From Cavia porcellus (taxonomy: Eukaryota > Chordata > Mammalia > Rodentia > Caviidae), in assembly GCF_034190915.1 (NCBI RefSeq), contig NW_026947506.1, forward strand, positions 10,043,501-10,107,500: DNA of 64,000 nucleotides, written 5' to 3'. The position numbers and the translations under genes were made by a program. Position 1 is the stretch's first letter, and each line of letters opens with the position of its first letter. Under the pieces are notes generated by a model. That model was not told the DNA's origin. It was given only the letters and a program-made list of their open reading frames with translations, and ran no database searches. Positions 37,170 through 46,856 of the stretch are shown here, piece after piece.

Positions 37170-37800
37170 TGTGGAGGACCACCTCCCCTTGAACAAAGTT
37201 ACCTCTGCTCTGACTAAACCTGGCCCTAGCTCCACATACTGATGTGTACAGAGCTGTACAGACCACTTCCTCTTCCCTTCAATTGATTCTAATCACTGTA
37301 AGTAGGGCTGGCTGAGGTGCTGATGCATAATCTTTGAAGCTAGGTGGCAGTCACTGTTACCCCACCCTGCAGCTTCCAAAACATGGTTGAGCCATGGCTC
37401 CAGGGCTGTCGCCTGGGTTCAAGACTCAAGATAAAAGGTTATGACTTCCTAGGGCAGAAAAGTTTGCACATTAGAGCTGAAGCACCGCCTCCTAAACATT
37501 AAATGCTGCCTCAGTTGTGCTGTGTAGATTGGTCTTTCTGCACATCCTCTCTCTGCATATTGCAGAGGTGTTTTCAGGCCTCCTACCTAGCCCAGCTCAC
37601 AGTACTCACATATTTCCCACCCTACTCACAGTCAGTCATCCTCAATCCCCTCCCTTCTTCACAAATTAATAAAATCTGGCTTAGGCCCTGAGTCCAGGCC
37701 TTTGTTCCAGGGAACCTTCATGCTGGCTGGACTCAGGACCCCCTTGGCTCCCCATAACTATAAATATGTCTTAGCGTCTTTATTCTTGCTGTGTGTTGCA
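37170..37800 (+). mobile_element. Possible solo LTR of unknown family
   Basis: Begins tgtggaggaccacctcccct, has a TATA-like agataaaaggtt near 37429, a polyadenylation-like taataaaatc near 37666 and a pyrimidine-rich stretch between them, as a U3-R-U5 arrangement would. I could not find a convincing target duplication or fix the 3' end, so this is a candidate only. Confidence 0.3.
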
Positions 37801-37849
37801 CTGAAACTGGTAGATTGGGATTAACTCGCTAGAATTCTGATAGCTTTTC

Positions 37850-39335
37850 CATGTGATTACAGATGTAAACTTCCCAGACTGCTTCGAGGGTGGGAAAAGG
37901 CTCGCTGTACCCCCTTCTCTATTTTCCCTTCCCACTGGAACATTTTCTTCCGATTTCACAATACCTATTATACATTTTAGTCTTTATTTAAAGTTCTGGT
38001 TTCTCACACCAGAGAAACGATGCAATATCTGAGCATGTGGTCCAGTGTATTTCACTTAAGACTATGATATCAAGCGGCATCCATGTACCTAGAAATGTCT
38101 CAGGTTTATTCTTTATGGCCAAGTAGTAGTATATTTTTTAAAAAATCCACATTTTCTATTCATTCATCTGTTGATGGGCATTTTGACCATTTCCAAGATT
38201 TACCTTTTACAAACTGTGCTGCTATAAATATGGGTTTGCATATATCACTGTAATATGATGCTTTTAATTCTTGCCAGAAGATACCAAGAAAGAGAATAAC
38301 GGGGTCAAATGCAACCTCTTGTTTTGTTTTTTGGGAGAAATGTCCACATTAATTTAGATAGTATTTGCACCAGTCTACACTCTCACAAACACAGGAGAAG
38401 GTTCCCTTTTCTTACAGCCCCACCAGCATTTGTTATTGGTCAATTTCTTAATAATAGCCAAATTTCTGGAGTGAGATGAAATCTCAGCCTTGTTTTAATT
38501 TGCATTTCTCCCATGACCATTGGAGTGATGAACATTCTTTCATATATTTATTTTCCACTTCTATTTCTTCATCTGAGAAGTGTCTGCTCATTTCAGATAC
38601 CCATTCTGGATCTTTAAATTGGGGGGGGGAGTCTGATTTTTTTAGTTCTTTATATACCATAAATATTAGTCCTTTGAGGAGCAGCTAGACAAAAACTTTT
38701 TCTACTCTCTGAGTTGAATCTTCACTCCATTGATGGTTTCTTTTGCTGCTTTTAAGAAGCTTTTAAGAAGATGAGATCTCATGTGTTCATTGTGATATTT
38801 CTTGTGCAAACATTATTTGTTCATCAAGTCTCTGCCTATCCCAACTGCATCAGGAGTTCATCAAGAGTGTTTTCCAGCAATCTTAGTGTTTCTCCTTTAA
38901 TATTTAGATCTTTGATCCGTTTCTACTTTGGTTTAGTGCATCTTGAGAGATATAGGTCTAGTTTTAGTCTTTGGCATATGAAAAGTCAGTCTTTCCAGCA
39001 CCATTTGTTAAAGAGACTATTTCTCTTTCAATGAAGGTGTTTGAGCCTTTTGTCAAAGATAAGGTGACTGAGTATATTTGGAGCTGTTTCATCTTCTACT
39101 CTATTCCACTGATCCTTGAGGTGTTATTTTTTCTCTTTTCCAGCCCCATGCTGCTTTTATTGCAATAGCTTTGTGGCATAATTTTCACGTCAGGGATTCT
39201 GATGCCCCCTACCTTGCCATTGTGGCCCAGAATTGCTTTTGCTGTTCTAGGTCTTTTCTGGCCCAAATGAATTTCAGGATTGTTTTTGAAGTCACTCTAA
39301 CATTTATGAAGTTCAGAGGAGAAACAAAAATGGAC
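37850..39335 (-). mobile_element. L1 fragment (3' UTR and end of ORF2), antisense
   Basis: In reverse complement this is the 3' third of L1 ORF2 plus 3' UTR: tcatctgttgatgggcattt (38165), tttgcatttctcccatgacc (38500) and a caattgcttttgctgttctag-type block (about 39232-39252) align with the full-length L1 in this window (about 17390-18600 on its strand). Frames are broken, so it is older than the full-length copy. It stops at the provirus. The bases after the provirus do not continue L1, so the fragment was already truncated about here or the retrovirus landed at its edge. The last ~50 bp may be a short 5' inversion. Confidence 0.75.
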
Positions 39336-39341
39336 TCTTAC
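39336..39341. repeat. Proviral target-site duplication, left copy
   Basis: The hexamer tcttac directly precedes the 5' LTR and recurs directly after the 3' LTR at 45464-45469. Six base pairs is the usual duplication for betaretroviral integrase. Confidence 0.9.
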
Positions 39342-39916
39342 TGTGGGGGATGAGGTGTCACTTTGTAGGCCCAACCCCCTCTAACCTGCAATTTACAATA
39401 GCCCCCCTGGTATGCGAGACCGAGGTAGAATAGGAATGCCTGTTCTCAGTGAGATCCCTCACCCTCTGGAATCCATACTGTGAGCTGGCTTTGTTTTGCA
39501 GAAGTCTTGAGGAAGTGGCTGGCCACCCTTTGTGACACTAACAGCAGACAAATTAACAACATTCTTGAGCTAATGAATTTCTTCCTGGGCTAGAGAAGTT
39601 ATGAGAACTGGTTGTGATTATTTACTTCACTTAGATAGTTTTAGAATAAACATTGTAGTCTGTCACGTTGTAGCTTGCCACAAAGAATGCCTTTTCACCA
39701 CTTAATTATCTGGGCTCTGTGAACTGATCGGGTTTACTATATATGAATCCTAAAATAAAGATTGTGCATGCAGTGCAGTGTAACGCGGTGCAGACAGCAA
39801 AGGTGTCGTGTCTCTCCTGTCTTTCTTTTCCGAGCACTGTACCCCCCGTGTCCCGATCAGGCGTGTTTGCGTGTTTACCTTTCCCGGAGTTCAGAGTGCC
39901 CTAGACACTCACGACA
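39342..39916 (+). repeat. 5' LTR
   Basis: 575 bp from TG to CA. A TATA-like tatatat lies at 39738-39744 and an AATAAA at 39754-39759, so the U3/R/U5 order is plausible, with R/U5 after about 39760. It is identical to the 3' LTR except at positions 39422, 39768, 39797, 39806 and 39812. Confidence 0.95.
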
Positions 39917-39918
39917 AG

Positions 39919-39936
39919 TGGCGCCCGAACAGGGAC
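39919..39936 (+). promoter_or_regulatory. Primer binding site (tRNA-Lys type)
   Basis: 18-nt stretch two bases after the 5' LTR starting tggcgcccgaac. It is the sequence complementary to the 3' end of tRNA-Lys(1,2/3)-type primers used by lentiviruses and several betaretroviruses. It primes minus-strand DNA synthesis. Confidence 0.92.
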
Positions 39937-39953
39937 TCCGAAGGTTGCTTAGG

Positions 39954-39962
39954 AAGGTAAGT
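39954..39962 (+). promoter_or_regulatory. Probable major splice donor
   Basis: aag|gtaagt is a near-perfect 5' splice site in the leader between primer site and gag, where retroviruses place the donor for env mRNA. Function is inferred from position and sequence. Confidence 0.65.
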
Positions 39963-39981
39963 ATAATTTTATTACGGGGAT

Positions 39982-40935
39982 ATGGGACAATCTGCTTCTT
40001 CTCCTTTCTTAAAAATTCTTAAACATTTATTATCTATATATGGCATATCGCTCAGGTCAGCTGACTTGGATATGTGTATTGATACAATTAAAGAATATAA
40101 TCCTTGGTTTCCAGATGAAGGAACTTTGGATGTAGAAGTATGGAGGAAGACAAGGGTTAGTATAGAAAGGGCTATGCAACAGGAGGAGAAGATTCCTTTA
40201 CGTTTTTGGGCTATTTGGTCGGTTGTGTACTCTTTATTAAAAGCTATGGAAGATGAACATATTGTAGAAAATCTTCAACTAGAAATTAAGCCAGTTATTC
40301 AGGAATTGCCCCTCACAGAGGAGGAGCAGAATGTAGTTCAAAATGACGCTATCGCTTTAAGTAGTGAAAAGGCGTCCAAACCGAAAGTAAAATCCGCTAC
40401 AGCCGACTCAGCTTTAGCTGCCGCAGCAATATCAAATTATGACAATCGCCCAATTTTACAGGCTATACAGCATTTAACACAAGAGGTGAAACAACTCTCC
40501 GTTAAGCAGAACCCGCCTGTAGCTCCCTCTACACCTCCTCCATCTAACCCTAATTGGAGTAAAGCCAAACTAGCTTTGGCTGATCTACCAAAATTAGGGG
40601 ATTCTGACGAGGAAAAGCCTGCCTTTGCTTTCCCTATAATCAGGCCGCAGCCAGCAGATGGAGCGGCAGTTCCCCCTAGATGGGAAGCATTTAATATGGA
40701 TGATTTAGCAAAATTAAAAAAGGCTGTAACCCTTTATGGCCCTCAGGCTCATTACACTAAAGAATTAATAACGTCGGTAGCAGATCAGTATGGTAATCTT
40801 GCTCCTTATGATTGGAAAGCCTTGGCCAAAATTCTTTTAAAAGAGCCAGAATATTTACAGTGGCACATGTGGTTTATGAAAGGTTGTGCGGAAAAGGCAA
40901 GACAAAATGCTGATATAGTGATAGAAATGTTTTAA
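39982..40935 (+). pseudogene. gag, truncated within capsid
   Basis: 317-codon frame starting MGQS, giving an N-myristoylation-type glycine at position 2, as in retroviral matrix proteins. Residues 1 to about 100 look like matrix, followed by a Lys/Ala-rich linker and a Pro-rich stretch (PSTPPPSNP). From about residue 220 (PPRWEAFNMDDLAKLKKAV) comes the start of a betaretroviral capsid, up to KARQNAD. The frame then crosses a deletion junction and stops at 40933-40935. The capsid C-terminal half with its major homology region, the nucleocapsid zinc knuckles and protease are absent. The product, if made, could not assemble normally (inference). Confidence 0.88.
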
Positions 40936-42983
40936 AAGATATTTTAAAAACTTTACCTCAATATTTTTCTCCGTTTGGACTTGTAATAGCACAGGATAAA
41001 ATTCAAAAGAAAGAAGTTAGTCATTATTTGAGATATATTCTTACTAGACAAAAGGTGATTCCACAAAAAATGTCTATTAGGAGAGATAAGTTATCCACTT
41101 TAAATGATTTTCAAAAATTATTAGGGGATATTAATTGGCTTCGTCCCACACTAGGTATTCCTACCCATGCATTACAGCATTTGTTTGCTACTCTACAGGG
41201 CTCTTCAGATCCATCCAGCCCTCGTTCTTTAACAGCAAAAGCAGAGCAAGAATTACAGTTTGTAGAACAATGAATTAAGGATGCATTTTTAATTAGGATT
41301 GATCCTAAATTGCCTCTAACTTTATATATTATTAATACTTTTCAATATCCCTCTGCAGTTTTAGGTCAGAATGCTATGCCAGTAGAATGGGTATTCACTA
41401 AAACTAAGCAATCTAAAAATGTCACACCGTATATCGATATGGTTGCAGCTTTAATTATGAATGGTAGAGCTCGTTCTATAACTTTGATAGAAGATATAAA
41501 CAATATAGTTATCCCTTTAACTAAGGAACAATGGGAGTATTTGTTGTCAATTACTGAAACCTTACAAATTGCTTTAGCAGATTTCATGGGAACTTTTTCA
41601 TATCATTTTCCTAAAAGTAAATTATGGGATTTTTTTAGACGTCAATAATTTGTGGTTAATACCTTATTAGCTGTACAGCCAATTCCACAAGCTTTGACTA
41701 TATTTACAGATGGATCTAAAAATAAAGCTGCATATTGGACTCAAAAATCTTACTGGGTACGTCAGACAAATTTTAACTCTGTACAACAAAATGAACTTTT
41801 TGCTATATTGCAAGTGTTTTTAGATTTTCCTAACCAACCTATTAATATTATAGCCGATTCAGCCTATTCTGTTGGAGTAGTGACAAATATCTATTCAGCT
41901 GTGTTATATTCTAATAAGCCTGCCTTATTGTCTTTATTTCAAAATTTACAAATACATGTTCAAAAAAGAAATCATTCTTATTTTATTACTCATTTACGTT
42001 CTCATTCTCAGTTACCCGGACCATTAGTATCAGATAACAATGCAGTGGATTCCTTAGTTATGTTCACTACACCCGTTGAAGAACATCAATTTAATCATAC
42101 GAATGCAGGACATTTACATCTTAAATATAAGATACCTTTTACAAAAGCTAAACAGATTGTAAAAGCCTGCCCTATTTGTAGACCATTACATTTAAAAATT
42201 ATTCCCGCAGGTGTCAACCCTCGAGGAACTCAACCTAATGAGTTATGGCAAATGGATATTACACATGTACCTTCTTTTGGTTGGCTTTCTTATGTACATG
42301 TAGTTATTGATACCTATTCTTCATTTCTATGGGCTACTGCTCAACAGGGAGAATCCACTAAAAATGTTATTGTACATTTATTGGAGACTTTTACAGTTAT
42401 GGGAATTCCTTCTAAAATCAAAACAGATAATGGACCTGCTTATACTAGCAGAACATTTAAACAATTTTGTGATCTCCATAATATTATTCATATTACAGGG
42501 ATTGAATATAACCCCCAGGGTCAAGCTATTGTTAAAAGAGCACATGGCACTCTTAAGTTACAAATTAAAAAATTAAAAAGGAGGAGTCAGGAAGATATTC
42601 AGATACCAATACTGTTTAAATTGCAAAACAGTCCAAAAACATTACTGCATCAAGCATTGTTTATTTTAAATTTTCTCAATTTACCACAAGGTGAAATATT
42701 AACAAGAGCTGAAAGACATTTCGAACAACAACAACAGCCCTATGTAATTAATGAACCTATTTGGACTAAAACAGCTCCAGAGGCTGAATGGGAGAAGGGC
42801 ACACTGCTCTATAAGGGGAAAGGTTTTGGTTATATCTCCACAAAAAAGGGAATTCGACAGTGGGTCCCTGGACGATGGATCAGGATCCGCGCCTCCAGAC
42901 CCTGTTCGCCAGTCCCGGAGACAACTCCCCAAGGAACCGGAACCGTGCCTTCAGAAGCGAGCACGAAACCAGCTAGAGGCTGA
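40925..42983 (+). pseudogene. pol remnant: RT connection, RNase H, integrase
   Basis: One frame, different from gag, interrupted by TGA at 41271-41273 and TAA at 41646-41648. It starts after the RT palm: the catalytic YxDD and upstream RT are gone. Visible parts: RT thumb/connection (INWLRPTLGIP, 41130s); RNase H with TDGS (about 41709), a Glu in QQNELFAIL and an Asp in ADSAYSV; integrase with the His/Cys zinc region ending KACPICRP (about 42160-42190), DITHV (about 42256) and TDNGPAY (about 42424). The third catalytic position has Lys (AAA, 42534-42536) where integrases have Glu. The C-terminus overlaps the extended env frame. Confidence 0.9.
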
Positions 42984-43011
42984 AGATGCTGAGCTTGTTC
43001 CTATCGCAGCC

Positions 43012-44856
43012 ATGGCCAGATTACAGCTAAGAAATTCCCGCCGCTCACAGCGACCAAATTTAAATCCCCTCCCTACATGGGGACAAATAAAGAAATTGAC
43101 CATAGAAGGGCAACGGCTTGTCCTTCAAGCAGGAAAGCCTTTAAACCCTGAAAACTTGTTTTTAGCTTTATGTGCCTTGCTCACCGTTGCATCGGGGACT
43201 GAGGTACCTCCACATTCGTACTGGGCATATATTCCAAATCCCCCTTTATTAGAACCTGTAAAATGGGGAACTAGTGATATTTTACTTTATACCACACCTA
43301 GAGAAATTTTGTCAGCACCGTGGGCTGATTTAACCCCCCACAATCAAGATGATGGGACATTATTCAATTTTACTTATTATGGTAATCAAAGGCCTATTTG
43401 CATTGGAGAACCGCCTTGCATCCCTCTGGGATGGCAGTATTGGATTCAACATGGAATAAAAGCAGGCAACAAAAGGACAAGGCTTCAAGCCTTGGCTGCT
43501 CAAACCTTTAATGTTACCTGGAAAAATTTAACAGCACCTGATACAAATACATTTCCTGTATGCCCTGAATTCACTTATAAAAATATTTCTTATTATCCCA
43601 TAATTTGGCAACTATATATGGGAAAATTTGCTAAAAATATTGATGGGTATATTATTTGGGGACCATTTGGAAAATTCGTTAATGGATGTGCTAAATGGAA
43701 TGAGACAAGATGTAATCTCTCTGTTGTGTATAGTCTTCCAGATCCAAAGAAAATAACTGACGGAGCTCCTATATTGCCTCAGAAGACGTCTGTTTTGTGG
43801 TGGGGAAATGGTGGAATCGCTAACCCTGCTGTTGCAGCCGAAGAATACCCTCATCACCTTCAAAATCATATTTGGAAGATTCCAGCCGCTATACAACCTG
43901 TAACCTTGTACAATGTTTCCTATTCAGGGACTAGTCGATCTGTATCTACTACTTATAATTTTACTAGGTTTAAAATGTATAATATTACTGTTTGTGCACC
44001 TCTGCCTTATGTCTTTTTAGTGGGAACTTTTAATTTTACACATTTTTCTTGTACTTGTTTAAATTGTCAATTGTTTACATGTTTAAATAGCACACTAAAT
44101 TTCACTAAGCCTTATACAGTTATGCTGTTACAACAAAAAACTCATATTTGGTTGCCTGTAAATTTAACTCGACCATGGTCTCAAGACCCAGTAATTTCTG
44201 TTACTACTAAATTTTTTAAACATCTGTTAAAACGTACAAAAAGATTTATTGGAATAGTGGTTGCTGTACTGTTAAGTCTGATAACTGTAGCCTCCCTAGC
44301 AGCAGTCTCAGGAATAGCTTTACAAACCTCTTTACAAAAAAAACATGTTGTAGAATTATGGCATAAAAATTCTCATGAACTTTGGTTAACTCAGTGACAA
44401 ATAAATGCCAAACTACAGCAACAAATAGACCTCCTTAAACAAACAGTTAAATGGATGGGTAGAAAAATATTGGCTCTTCAGCATCAAGTGTTTTTAAAAT
44501 GTGATTGAAATTCAACTACTTTCTGTATAACCCAACGACCTTATAATCAAACAGAACATAAATGGGAAGTGATTAGAATGTACCTAAATGGAAACACCTC
44601 TGCCCAGGAGGAAATAAAATCTTTGCATAATCAAATTGACAAGGATTTTGCAAAGCAAAATGATGATGAATCCCTGACACAATTCGCGCAATTGCTTGCT
44701 CAATCTTTAAAAGGATTAGATTCCAAAAAAATCTGGCAGAGCATAACCCACACTTTAAGTGGCATGGGACTTAGTTTAATTATAGTTCTCATTGCCATAG
44801 TTCTTGTGTATTTTTACTACATAAGACAAAATACTATTAATAACCTGATCTTATAA
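43012..44856 (+). pseudogene. env, nearly full length with two stops
   Basis: Start chosen at the ATG in gcagccatgg, an excellent Kozak context 28 nt after the pol stop; the frame itself is open from 42751. In order: Arg-rich leader (RLQLRNSRRSQR), Leu-rich stretch, hydrophobic signal segment (LFLALCALLTVA, about 43159-43194), surface subunit with about a dozen N-x-S/T sites, furin-type site RTKR at 44233-44244, hydrophobic fusion peptide, then the transmembrane subunit. TGA codons at 44395-44397 and 44506-44508 cut the latter; beyond them a heptad-rich segment and a membrane anchor (LSLIIVLIAIVLVYF, about 44770-44815) remain open to 44856. In infectious relatives Env mediates entry. As it stands only the surface subunit plus fusion peptide is open, without an anchor. 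Confidence 0.9.
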
Positions 44857-44872
44857 AAATTGTTGTTAAAAA

Positions 44873-44888
44873 ATAAAAAGGAAGGAAG
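44873..44888 (+). promoter_or_regulatory. Polypurine tract
   Basis: Purine-only aaaaaggaaggaag-type run directly abutting the 3' LTR. This is the plus-strand DNA primer site. Confidence 0.85.
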
Positions 44889-45463
44889 TGTGGGGGATGA
44901 GGTGTCACTTTGTAGGCCCAACCCCCTCTAACCTGCAATTTACAATAGCCCCCCTGGTATGCGAGACCAAGGTAGAATAGGAATGCCTGTTCTCAGTGAG
45001 ATCCCTCACCCTCTGGAATCCATACTGTGAGCTGGCTTTGTTTTGCAGAAGTCTTGAGGAAGTGGCTGGCCACCCTTTGTGACACTAACAGCAGACAAAT
45101 TAACAACATTCTTGAGCTAATGAATTTCTTCCTGGGCTAGAGAAGTTATGAGAACTGGTTGTGATTATTTACTTCACTTAGATAGTTTTAGAATAAACAT
45201 TGTAGTCTGTCACGTTGTAGCTTGCCACAAAGAATGCCTTTTCACCACTTAATTATCTGGGCTCTGTGAACTGATCGGGTTTACTATATATGAATCCTAA
45301 AATAAAGATTGTGCGTGCAGTGCAGTGTAACGCGGTGCAGACAACAAAGGTGCCGTGTTTCTCCTGTCTTTCTTTTCCGAGCACTGTACCCCCCGTGTCC
45401 CGATCAGGCGTGTTTGCGTGTTTACCTTTCCCGGAGTTCAGAGTGCCCTAGACACTCACGACA
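44889..45463 (+). repeat. 3' LTR
   Basis: 575 bp, TG to CA. Differs from the 5' LTR at 44969, 45315, 45344, 45353 and 45359. Followed immediately by the second tcttac (45464-45469). Confidence 0.95.
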
Positions 45464-45469
45464 TCTTAC
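45464..45469. repeat. Proviral target-site duplication, right copy
   Basis: tcttac, matching 39336-39341. Confidence 0.9.
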
Positions 45470-46491
45470 CTCCCATAAGTCTAAATATTTGGAAGCTACA
45501 TTATATATAAATCTTATAAACTGCCAAATGAAATATTTGTTCCTTTTACTTTGAAAAAAAACCACCTTTCTAAAGACCAGAAAGGCCAAAATTGAGTTTA
45601 GATTTCTCTCCATAATTCTGGATGGAATAAGGCCATATCCATAAATAAAACTAGGTACTTTTCTACTGCAATTTTTAACCCTATAAAAGGTACCATATTT
45701 CCCGAAAGTAAGACCAGACTGGAAAATAGCCCCTAGCACAGTTTTTCAGGATGCTCATAATATAAGCCCTATCCCCCAAATATGCCCCATTTAAGATCGT
45801 CAGCCAGACAGACACATCTAGTTACAACACATGATGGATATCTTGAATTATAAAATAATAATATCACATATAATTAAATTGAAATAAATAATATTTGCAT
45901 TGATGCTTAAAATAAATAATAATGTAAATGATAGAGAAGTATTTGTAAATACCCAAAGTGGGCACCTTCGGAGCTGAGGTTGTGCGTCATGTGACCCTCC
46001 ATAACTCATTACATGTGTGCTGTCATGGATGAACGTGCACTTCTGTGAAATAAAGGAACGTTTTCTGAATGTTGGTGTCTCTGATCTTGTCACTTTTGTG
46101 TGCACCGTTACTTTTAGCTGTCATTTGCTGCCACTCCCACCTCGAAAGCCTTCAGTAACACTTATTCAAGGAAACTTTGTGAAACCCAGTCTGCAAGAGG
46201 TCAGGACTTGGGTGAAGAAGTCGTGGGATAAAATCACTGACAGCTTTGCTGCCAGTGCAGTGCGAGCAGGGTGCATGGACCACAAGGGCTCAGTGAAGGA
46301 CAGCTCTGTGGCAGGACATGAGAGATTGGGGCTAAGGGTTCACAGGAAATGGAGTCCCAAGAAACTCAGGCCAGAGCTTGGGATCTGGAGATTTATGATG
46401 CTGTTCCAGAATAAGACTACATGACTGTGTTTGAATAAATGTAGATTTTGGAACATGAAAAAAGATGAATAAATCTAAATTGTTGTACATC

Positions 46492-46509
46492 AAAAAATAA
46501 AACATCCTC
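46492..46509. repeat. ID SINE target-site duplication, left copy
   Basis: The 18-bp aaaaaataaaacatcctc is repeated perfectly at 46622-46639. Confidence 0.9.
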
Positions 46510-46621
46510 GGGGCTGGGGATTTAGCTCAGCGGCATAAGTGCCTGCGTTGCAAGCAGGCAGTCATGAGTTCAATCCCCAGTACCAGTAAAAAGGAAAAAG
46601 ACAAAAAAAAATAATAATAAT
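46510..46621 (+). mobile_element. ID-like SINE derived from tRNA-Ala(TGC)
   Basis: tRNA-like body with RNA polymerase III A box tagctcagcgg (46523-46533) and B box agttcaatccc (46567-46577). A perfect 6-bp anticodon stem (gcctgc/gcaggc) encloses a 7-nt loop gttgcaa with anticodon TGC, followed by an A-rich (AAT)n tail. A perfect 18-bp target duplication shows recent L1-driven insertion into the pogo-like relic. The aminoacyl acceptor stem is not formed, so it is a SINE rather than a tRNA gene. Confidence 0.9.
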
Positions 46622-46639
46622 AAAAAATAAAACATCCTC
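46622..46639. repeat. ID SINE target-site duplication, right copy
   Basis: Perfect 18-bp match to 46492-46509. Confidence 0.9.
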
Positions 46640-46734
46640 TAAAAAGTAGGCCCTCTTCTGCCTTTTGGAGCAAGAATTAACAAGACCTGGTTTTATTTTG
46701 GGGAAATATGGTATATATGTACCAAGGCATCACA

Positions 46735-46800
46735 CAGGGCTGTAGCTAAGTGGTACAGCACTTGCCTAGTATGTGTAAGGGTTCAGGTTCAACAGGAAGA
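46735..46800 (+). mobile_element. ID-like SINE, diverged
   Basis: agggctgtagctaagtggta and then cagcacttgcctagtatgtg follow the ID tRNA-like body. The B-box region reads ggttcaggttcaac. Its 3' end runs into a CA microsatellite, a common fate of SINE tails. Confidence 0.7.
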
Positions 46801-46833
<33 letters not shown>

Positions 46834-46856
46834 CACACATGCACACACACACAAGA
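46801..46856. repeat. (CA)n microsatellite
   Basis: CA repeats with single GC and TG interruptions, continuous with the ID-like SINE tail and followed by a GGAAA-rich patch to about 46880. Confidence 0.95.

Larger units (their letters stand above)
39342..45463 (+). mobile_element. Young endogenous betaretrovirus-like provirus (internally deleted)
   Basis: A 6,122-bp provirus with two 575-bp LTRs (5 differences, all transitions, 0.87%), a 6-bp target duplication, a tRNA-Lys-type primer binding site, gag, pol, env and a polypurine tract in canonical order. Relationship to betaretroviruses (the group with MMTV-, JSRV- and HML-like elements) is read from the capsid start, integrase, envelope and primer type. 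The rest of gag, all of protease and the RT palm are missing through a deletion near 40,915-40,930. Stops interrupt pol and env. The low LTR divergence implies insertion within roughly the last few million years (inference, rate-dependent). Not replication-competent as seen. Confidence 0.93.
45693..46711 (+). mobile_element. pogo/Tigger-like DNA transposon relic
   Basis: The ends form imperfect terminal inverted repeats of about 23 bp (left starts ccatatttcccgaaag, right ends ttggggaaatatgg; about 20 of 23 match) and are flanked by TA on both sides, the target duplication of Tc1/mariner-pogo elements. An open frame at 46017-46424 includes VRTWVKKSWDKI (near 46200), resembling the C-terminal end of Tigger/pogo-type DDE transposases. 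The catalytic core is missing, so the copy is internally deleted. An ID SINE is inserted at 46510-46621. The total of about 1.0 kb includes that SINE. Family name not assigned. Confidence 0.65.

Noticed and set aside
46510..46590. Possible tRNA-Ala gene
   Set aside because: No acceptor stem, an A-rich tail and a perfect target duplication identify it as an ID-like SINE.
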